A stretch of DNA of 47,753 nt from Prevotella sp. (GTDB lineage Bacteria > Bacteroidota > Bacteroidia > Bacteroidales > Bacteroidaceae): assembly GCA_017645905.1 (NCBI GenBank), contig JAGCNO010000103.1, forward strand, positions 1 to 47,753, written 5' to 3'. A model generated the notes under the pieces. The model made no database searches, was not told the DNA's origin, and worked only from the letters and a program-made list of their open reading frames with translations. Below are positions 42,693 to 47,753 of this stretch, in pieces; positions within the stretch are counted from its first letter, which is position 1, and each line of letters starts with the position of its first letter. The translations under genes were made by a program, and so were the position numbers.

Positions 42693-43799
42693 AGCGAAGC
42701 GCTTCACTACCATGATGCTGTGCTGCCCCGTTCCTATCCCGTCGTATATTTTCTCCGTTTTAAGTCCGGCGCGGCGTATGCACTCCTCCATGTCCTCGGT
42801 GTTGTACATCTTCGAGTTCCCATTGGCAATAGCGGTGAAGTAGAGGCTGGTCATGGTGAGCACGAAGGCCGCCGTGTCGAAGCGCTGGCGGTCCCATAGC
42901 GTCTCCATAATATATATACGCGAGTGCGGGGCCATTGCCTCCCGTGCCCTGCTGAGTATGCTCACTATCTCGTTCATCGAGAAGCAGTCCAGGAACTGGC
43001 TCATCCAGATGGCATCTGGGCACTCTCCTTCGGAGGGGAAGGGGGAGGTCGTGTCGAGCAGGTTGATGCCGTAACCCCTGATACGGTCGGCACCCTCGTG
43101 TCCCTTAATGTTCTCGCGCATCATCTCTATCTGTTGCGGCAGGTCGAGAATGGAGACCTTCACCTCCGGGTTGTAGGCCACGCATTGCAGCGCCCACTTA
43201 CCCGTATTGCCGCCCACGTCGTATAGCGAGCGCACATGGTGCTCGTCGAAGACAATCTTCAATGCTTCGGGAAACGACGAGTCGCTGTAGAAGTGGTCGA
43301 AGGCAAACCAGCTGCGCTGTGCGTCAGGAGGCAGGCTCGACAGACCCTCGTAGACCGTGGGCCAGTCGCCGAAGTACTTCAGTCCCTCCGGCTTGCCGTT
43401 TCTGAGCGCCTCCTCTAAGCGGAACCACCCCATGTAGTTCACGTCGTGAGAGAAGTCCATGTTCACCCTTGTGGCGGGGTCGTTGAGCAGGAACCATCCG
43501 GTCTTCGAGAGCGTGTAGCGGTCGGTGTCCACGTCGACGAGCACCGTGCCGATGCACAGCGAAGCCTCTAACAGACACTTTGCCGCATAGTCGCTCAGGC
43601 CTGTCTGTCGGCATATCTCTTCCCGAGTCAGTCCCTCGCGGCTCTTGCCCAGCAAGTCCAGTATACCTGTCTTCAGCATCAGTCGTGATGCCTGAAACAC
43701 TACTGGCCCCCAGGCAATCCATTCTGCCTGCCGCTGAGCCTCTCGTGCCGACAGCTGCTCTTTAGTGAAAACCTTCTGTAAGGCGGGAGATAATTCCAT
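42681..43799 (-). CDS. SAM-dependent O-methyltransferase of the polyene-like cluster
   Basis: The start at MELSPALQKVF is chosen because the longer frame covers the promoter. The 372-aa protein has an N-terminal dimerisation/winged-helix domain (LTREEICRQTGLSDYAAKCLLEA) and a Rossmann methyltransferase domain with SLYDVGGNTGKWALQ as SAM motif I and ILDLPQQIEMM as the acidic loop. The layout is that of plant-type/ApeB-like methyltransferases that modify aromatic head groups. A short insert, SPFPSEGECP (43018-43050), looks like another palindromic CCTTCGGAGGGGAAGG element. First gene of the operon, with a strong promoter about 20 nt upstream. Confidence 0.82.
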   Translation of the reverse strand: MELSPALQKVFTKEQLSAREAQRQAEWIAWGPVVFQASRLMLKTGILDLLGKSREGLTREEICRQTGLSDYAAKCLLEASLCIGTVLVDVDTDRYTLSKTGWFLLNDPATRVNMDFSHDVNYMGWFRLEEALRNGKPEGLKYFGDWPTVYEGLSSLPPDAQRSWFAFDHFYSDSSFPEALKIVFDEHHVRSLYDVGGNTGKWALQCVAYNPEVKVSILDLPQQIEMMRENIKGHEGADRIRGYGINLLDTTSPFPSEGECPDAIWMSQFLDCFSMNEIVSILSRAREAMAPHSRIYIMETLWDRQRFDTAAFVLTMTSLYFTAIANGNSKMYNTEDMEECIRRAGLKTEKIYDGIGTGQHSIMVVKRFANDE

Positions 43800-43817
43800 G
43801 TTTTCGAAATTTGGCTG

Positions 43818-43848
43818 CAAAGGTACAACTTTTTTCTGAAACGGCAAA
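43818..43848 (-). promoter_or_regulatory. Promoter of the ten-gene polyene-like operon
   Basis: On the minus strand TACCTTTG at 43825-43818 and TTTG at 43848-43845, with a 19-bp spacer. Only about 12 nt of leader is predicted before the ATG. All downstream genes to 36101 overlap or are separated by less than 50 nt, so one transcript is likely. Confidence 0.82.
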
Positions 43849-44148
43849 AAAAACCGAACTCAATGTTCTTCCTGAATCAAGAGACACGCTTTTAAATTCG
43901 CACCAACACGAAATGTCACTTATTCTTGTTTAGCATGTTCTTACTTCACACAGATTACACGGATTTCACAGATTTTGGCTGCGCGCCGTTCTAATGGGCT
44001 GGCACGGAGGCATGCCCCTACTATTTCACCCGTTTATTGGTGATAAAGCTTTACCGCAGGAATAAATAAATAAACGTACAATCTGTGTAATCAGTGTGCG
44101 TTTTCATGCATGCGAATAATACGAAGTCAAGATGCTAAAGGGCATGTA
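43849..44148. repeat. 300-bp gene-free spacer with 9-bp repeats
   Basis: CACAGATTA, CACGGATTT and CACAGATTT form a 9-bp-period tract at 43951-43977. Its imperfect inverted copy (AATCTGTGTAATCAGTGTGC) lies at 44080-44100. Between them the sequence is GC-rich (43978-44020) and no gene is visible. The spacer separates the operon promoter from the 3' end of the toxin gene. Confidence 0.6.
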
Positions 44149-44565
44149 TCATTTCTTTTCCACCCAGTTCACGCACTTCACGCCAGGCATCAGGCTGAAA
44201 TCTTGGATGTTGTCAGTAACAACAGTCAAGCCGTAATGAAGGGCTGTTGCACCAATCAGCATGTCGAACTGTCCAACCTTTTGGTCCAAGTCTTTCTTGA
44301 TTTTCTTCAAAGCGCAACGGATCTGACCATATTCCTCAAACACGTCGCTAATAGGGAAGACTGTAATGTATTGCCTCAGCCATTGGGGTTCTTTGATATG
44401 CCTCTCGTAGTCAGCACTCTTAATTGCGCCGTATGTCAACTCTGCAAGCGTTATTTCGGATGCAAAAATCTGGTCAGGATCCATTCCATCCACATGCTCC
44501 TTCACTCCATTACGTTCATGAAAGAACTCAATCCACGTACAAGTATCAAGAATGTACTTTTCCAT
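44149..44565 (-). CDS. PIN-domain ribonuclease toxin (VapC-like)
   Basis: The 138-aa protein has PIN-domain acidic residues at the usual places: D7 in YILDTCTW, E42 in TLAELTYG, D101 in QFDMLIGATAL and D118 in VTDNIQDF. VapC toxins cleave specific tRNAs or rRNA when freed from antitoxin. The start overlaps the antitoxin stop by one base, which ensures co-expression. All four residues are present, so it should be active. Confidence 0.88.
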   Translation of the reverse strand: MEKYILDTCTWIEFFHERNGVKEHVDGMDPDQIFASEITLAELTYGAIKSADYERHIKEPQWLRQYITVFPISDVFEEYGQIRCALKKIKKDLDQKVGQFDMLIGATALHYGLTVVTDNIQDFSLMPGVKCVNWVEKK

Positions 44566-44858
44566 CAGTCGTCGAGATTGATTTCACGTATATATTCATT
44601 TTTGCGTCCGTCCATGATAGCTGCCTCCATTCGGGCCGCATCTTCTGGGTCGTCTTTCCAACAACCAGCAAGAGACATCAGCCCACGCTTACGTTCTTCT
44701 TTAGAAAGTATGGGTTCTTTCACCTCCTCTTTGCTTTCTGCAAGAGACTCAGCCAAAAACATGATAACGATTTTCTTTTCTTCTCGACTCATTCCCTGTA
44801 GCAAGCCTGTATATGGTGCCATTGGGGTTTCCTGTAATTTCCTACCGACTGCAGTCAT
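44565..44858 (-). CDS. VapB-type antitoxin
   Basis: The 97-aa protein sits directly upstream of the PIN toxin. It has a helical middle (MSREEKKIVIMFLAESLAES) and an acidic C-terminal tail (DPEDAARMEAAIMDGRKNEYIREINLDD), which should thread into the toxin active site. No classical AbrB or RHH DNA-binding domain was recognised, so autoregulation is uncertain. Its role is inferred mainly from position, overlap and the tail. Confidence 0.75.
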   Translation of the reverse strand: MTAVGRKLQETPMAPYTGLLQGMSREEKKIVIMFLAESLAESKEEVKEPILSKEERKRGLMSLAGCWKDDPEDAARMEAAIMDGRKNEYIREINLDD

Positions 44859-44884
44859 ACTCTATACATTTTGATTATTTGCTG

Positions 44885-44915
44885 CAAAGGTAAGCATATT
44901 TTCCGAATAAACAAA
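44885..44915 (-). promoter_or_regulatory. Promoter of the toxin-antitoxin pair
   Basis: On the minus strand TACCTTTG at 44892-44885 and TTTG at 44915-44912, with a 19-bp spacer. Confidence 0.82.
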
Positions 44916-44987
44916 TAAAAACAACATAAAAAGAACAAAACAGACAGAAACAGACTCTTTAGGCTGTCTATAGGCGGAAAAAGGAAA

Positions 44988-45026
44988 ATCACCCGTAATG
45001 TGGCTTTGATTCACATTACGGGTGAT
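44988..45026 (-). terminator. Terminator of the leucine-rich-repeat gene
   Basis: Perfect 15-bp arms ATCACCCGTAATGTG (44988-45002) and CACATTACGGGTGAT (45012-45026) with a 9-nt loop. On the minus strand the stem is followed by TTTTCCTTTTT. The right arm is the first unit of a four-fold 22-bp repeat. Confidence 0.82.
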
Positions 45027-45092
45027 GGGCAATCACATTACGGGTGATGACAACTCATATTACGGGTGATGCCCCTTCATATTACGGACGAT
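45011..45092. repeat. Four 22-bp repeats of a terminator arm
   Basis: Units start at 45011, 45033, 45055 and 45077 (core CATTACGGGTGATG), an exact 22-bp period, and run up to the stop codon of the leucine-rich-repeat gene. Each of the first three units can pair with the single opposite arm at 44988-45002. Confidence 0.88.
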
Positions 45093-47753
45093 TCAGTCCT
45101 CTGTCTGCTTCATCCTGGCCAGTGCTGCCATCTCATCGATGATGGTGGCAATGTCGGCCACGTCCACTACGCCGTCGCCGTTCACGTCGGCAGCCTGCTG
45201 GAGGGGATTTGTAATCCCCGACCCTCCGGCCATGACGTCGATGACGCTGGCGATGTCGGCCACGTCGATGGTGAAGTCGCCGTTCACGTCGCCGGGCTTT
45301 TCCAATTCGTCCATCTCGCGGATGCTGCGGAACCTGTTCCACAAGGGCTCGGCCAGGTAGAACTCCTTGCGGCCCTTGGGCACATAGACGTCGTAGTACT
45401 CCATGTCTACTATCGAGTTCTCGTCCAGCGAGCACGGACGTTTCATGTTGGCGATGAAGCAGCAGGTCTCGTTCTTGGCATTGCTGTTACGGAACACGTA
45501 GGTGCCGGTGATGCGCTTCAGCGTCGACGGCAGCACGATGGTGGTCAGTGGACAGCCGTTGAAGGTATGGGCGCCAATCTCCTCCACCCCTTCGGGAATG
45601 TTGACGGTCTTCAGGCTGGTGGCCAGTCGGAAGGCTCCCTCGCCGATGTAGCTGATGCCTTCGGGAAGGCTAACGCTGGTAATGCCCATGCACTCTCGGA
45701 ACGAGCCGCTGCCGATGCCCACCACGCGGTAGCCCATTATCTCGGCGGGGACGACAAGGTCGCCCTCGGTCTCCGGGTCGATGCACGGCACGAAGTCATC
45801 GACGTCTGCCGATGTGTCGGCGTAGGTCTCCACGGTCATCTCTTCCTCGTCCACCACGCGGAACTGCATTTTGATTCTCTGATAAGCCACAGCCTTGAAG
45901 ATGCCCTGCCACTCAATAATCTCCTTAAAGTCTTTCCATACGTCTGCAGCCTCGTATGCATCCTTTTTACCAATTGGCACGTAAAGGGAAATGTTGTTTG
46001 CATTAGAGAAGGTGTCAGAATATATAGAAGGTGGAGTTTCTGGTAAAGCGATTACCGTTTCTATGTTATTGCAACCAGAGAAAGCATGGCCTCCTATGCT
46101 CGTCACCCCGTTGCCAATCTTGACGGAGGTCAGGCCGCTGCAACCAGAGAAAGCATAGCTTCCTATGCTCGTCTCGCTGTTGGGAATCGTGACGGAGGTC
46201 AGGCCGCGGCAACCAGAGAAAGCAGAGCTTCCTATGCTCGTCACGCTGTTTGGAATCGTGACGGAGGTCAGGCCGCTGCAACCTTGGAAAGCATAGCTTC
46301 CTATGCTCGTCACGCTGTTTGGAATCGTGACGGAGTTCAGGCCGCTGCAACCAGAGAAAGCAGAGCCTCCTATGCTCGTCACGCTGTTGGGAATCGTGAC
46401 GGAGGTTGCCCAAGACCTACATTTTATAACAGTATTATCTTTTATTAGCAAACCATCTTCTGTTTCTTCTCCGTCAACTATGGTGGCTCCCCAATTATTG
46501 CTGTCAGTTAGTGCTGAATTGTTTATAAAAGAACTGTAAAGAAAATAGCAACCATAGAAAGCCTTGCTTCCTATGCTCGTCACGCTGTTTGGAATCGTGA
46601 CAGAGGTCAGGCCGCTGCAATTACAGAAAGCATAGCTTCCTATGCTTGTCACGCTGTTAGGAATTGTGATGGAGGTCAGGCCGCTGCAATCATCGAAAGC
46701 ATAGCTTCCTATGCTTGTCACGCTGTTGGGAATCGTGACGGAGGTAAGGCCGCTGCAGCCAGAGAAAGCAGAGCGTCCTATGCTCGTCACGCTGTTGCCA
46801 ATCGTGACGGAGGTCAGGCCGCTGCAACCATAGAAAGCTGAGCCTCCTATGCTCGTGACGCTGTTGGGAATGGTGACGGAGGTCAGGCCGCTGCAACCAG
46901 AGAAAGCATAGCTTCCTATGCTCGTCACGCTGTTTGGAATAATCAAATTGGTTATTTCTTTTCCGTCCAAATATAAATGGTGAGCGTAGTAGAGCGGATT
47001 GGATTCATAGTTATTGAATGAAATATTACACCACGCTTCCAAATCAGAAATATGCACGGAGGTTAGACGGCTGCAGCCAGAGAAAGCATACTGTCCTATG
47101 CTCGTCACGCTGTTGGGAATCGTGATGGAGGTCAGGCCGCTGCAATTAGAGAAAGCAGAGTTTCCTATGCTCGTCACGCTGGTGGGAATCGTGACGGAGG
47201 TCAGGCCGCTGCAATAAGCGAAAGCATTGTCTCCTATGCTCGTCACGCTGTTGGGAATCGTGACTGAAATTGCCCATGACCTACATTTTACAACATTGTT
47301 ATTATCTTTTATTAACAGACCATCTTCAGTTTCTGTGTCAAATAACGTGGCACCCCAATTATTACTATCAGTTAGCGTTGAATTGTTTATAAAAGAAGTG
47401 TAAAAAAAATAGCAGTTATAGAAAGCATAGTTTCCTATGCTCGTTACGCTGTTGGGAATCGTGACGGAGGTCAGGCCGCTGCAACCAGAGAAAGCATAGC
47501 TTCCTATGCTCGTCACGCTGTTGGGAATCGTGACGGAGGTAAGGCCTCTGCAACCATAGAAAGCAGAGCTTCCTATGCTCGTCACGCTGTTGGGAATCGT
47601 GACGGAGGTAAGGCCACTGCAACCATAGAAAGCAGAGCTTCCTATGCTCGTCACGCTGTGGGGAATCGTGACGGAGGTCAGGCCACTGCAAACAGAGAAA
47701 GCAGACCTTCCTATGCTAGTCACTCTCTTGGGAATCGTGACGGAGGTCAGTCC
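45093..47753 (-). CDS. BspA-like leucine-rich-repeat surface protein with dockerin (5' end missing)
   Basis: The frame stays open to the window edge, so the N-terminus and signal peptide lie outside; the first in-window start-like codon is GTG inside a repeat and is not a real start. About 25 repeats of the Treponema/BspA type (consensus [23 protein letters not shown], 23 aa) span most of the protein. Two copies of a 57-aa non-repeat module with [16 protein letters not shown] lie near 46407-46553 and 47269-47418, and a [21 protein letters not shown] module near 46940-47060. The C-terminus holds two dockerin loops ([13 protein letters not shown] and [13 protein letters not shown]). It is probably a surface adhesin. 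A palindromic insert separates the two loops. Confidence 0.9.
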   Translation of the reverse strand, partial: GLTSVTIPKRVTSIGRSAFSVCSGLTSVTIPHSVTSIGSSAFYGCSGLTSVTIPNSVTSIGSSAFYGCRGLTSVTIPNSVTSIGSYAFSGCSGLTSVTIPNSVTSIGNYAFYNCYFFYTSFINNSTLTDSNNWGATLFDTETEDGLLIKDNNNVVKCRSWAISVTIPNSVTSIGDNAFAYCSGLTSVTIPTSVTSIGNSAFSNCSGLTSITIPNSVTSIGQYAFSGCSRLTSVHISDLEAWCNISFNNYESNPLYYAHHLYLDGKEITNLIIPNSVTSIGSYAFSGCSGLTSVTIPNSVTSIGGSAFYGCSGLTSVTIGNSVTSIGRSAFSGCSGLTSVTIPNSVTSIGSYAFDDCSGLTSITIPNSVTSIGSYAFCNCSGLTSVTIPNSVTSIGSKAFYGCYFLYSSFINNSALTDSNNWGATIVDGEETEDGLLIKDNTVIKCRSWATSVTIPNSVTSIGGSAFSGCSGLNSVTIPNSVTSIGSYAFQGCSGLTSVTIPNSVTSIGSSAFSGCRGLTSVTIPNSETSIGSYAFSGCSGLTSVKIGNGVTSIGGHAFSGCNNIETVIALPETPPSIYSDTFSNANNISLYVPIGKKDAYEAADVWKDFKEIIEWQGIFKAVAYQRIKMQFRVVDEEEMTVETYADTSADVDDFVPCIDPETEGDLVVPAEIMGYRVVGIGSGSFRECMGITSVSLPEGISYIGEGAFRLATSLKTVNIPEGVEEIGAHTFNGCPLTTIVLPSTLKRITGTYVFRNSNAKNETCCFIANMKRPCSLDENSIVDMEYYDVYVPKGRKEFYLAEPLWNRFRSIREMDELEKPGDVNGDFTIDVADIASVIDVMAGGSGITNPLQQAADVNGDGVVDVADIATIIDEMAALARMKQTED
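45201..45219. repeat. Palindromic GGGGATTTGTAATCCCC element inside the dockerin
   Basis: GGGGATT and AATCCCC pair around TGT, and the element encodes GITNPLQ between two dockerin calcium loops. A related sequence, GGGGATTGCAAATCC, lies at 36655-36669 inside the ketosynthase fusion gene. Confidence 0.65.

Noticed and set aside
45066-46046. 326-aa plus-strand frame
   Set aside because: It is antisense to the C-terminus of the leucine-rich-repeat protein and has no start context or family signal.
47721-47723. GTG as the start of the leucine-rich-repeat gene
   Set aside because: The frame continues as the same repeat to the window edge, so the gene is cut by the edge and does not start here.

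Overview
The window looks like chromosomal DNA from a Bacteroidales bacterium, most likely a Prevotella-like gut or rumen organism. Three things point this way: many promoters of the Bacteroidota type (TTTG, about 19-20 bp, TAnnTTTG); the protein families present (SusC-type TonB receptor, DUF4876, DUF6850, DUF4421, DUF6935, DUF1460, HU-HIG, BspA-type leucine-rich repeats); and C-terminal dockerin-like modules with the signature DVNGDGxVDVADI. No rRNA or tRNA gene, CRISPR array, transposase or prophage gene was recognised.

Layout. 1-275: tail of an upstream gene and a 22-bp-period repeat tract. 276-4703 (-): a secreted dockerin-bearing zinc metallopeptidase followed by tilS. 4916-7615 (+): parA, parB and malate dehydrogenase, closed by a strong terminator. 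7712-8149 (-): small lytic-transglycosylase-like protein. 8336-15524 (-): a probable five-gene outer-membrane operon (small beta-barrel, TonB-dependent receptor, a split DUF4876-type surface protein whose second half carries a dockerin, and a DUF6850 barrel). 15699-22607 (+): DUF3857/transglutaminase-like protein, sugar aminotransferase, M16 peptidase, and an aquaporin with a terminator-bearing leader. 22723-27311 (-): type III restriction-modification system (mod, res). 27312-28042: gene-free, with a structured inverted-repeat element and a four-fold operator array in front of an HU-HIG gene. 28043-31787 (+): HU-HIG, nrdD with an in-frame UGA, and a DUF6935 protein. 31723-34771 (-): DUF1460 amidase, DUF4421 protein and a Gfo/Idh/MocA oxidoreductase. 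34953-35915 (+): metF. 36101-43799 (-): a compact, translationally coupled ten-gene type II fatty-acid/polyene-like cluster (methyltransferase, ACP, acyltransferase, dehydratase, thioesterase, ACP, ketosynthase, chain-length-factor-like ketosynthase, dehydratase, ketosynthase fusion). 44149-44858 (-): VapBC-like toxin-antitoxin pair. 45093 to the window end (-): BspA-like leucine-rich-repeat surface protein with a dockerin.

The most unusual signal is not a protein but the repeat ecology. (1) Tracts of 22-bp semi-palindromic units sit directly 3' of stop codons at four loci. (2) Tracts of 7-bp units with changing sequence but fixed period occur between genes, in leaders, at gene ends and inside reading frames. 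(3) Nine-bp repeat tracts lie in two other spacers. (4) Short palindromic elements are inserted in frame in tilS, the DUF6850 gene, a ketosynthase and a dockerin. (5) Four 17-bp palindromes spaced exactly 21 bp apart run into the promoter of the HU-HIG gene, which suggests cooperative regulation on one DNA face. A sixth signal, an in-frame UGA in nrdD, would break an essential anaerobic enzyme unless it is recoded or is a sequencing error.
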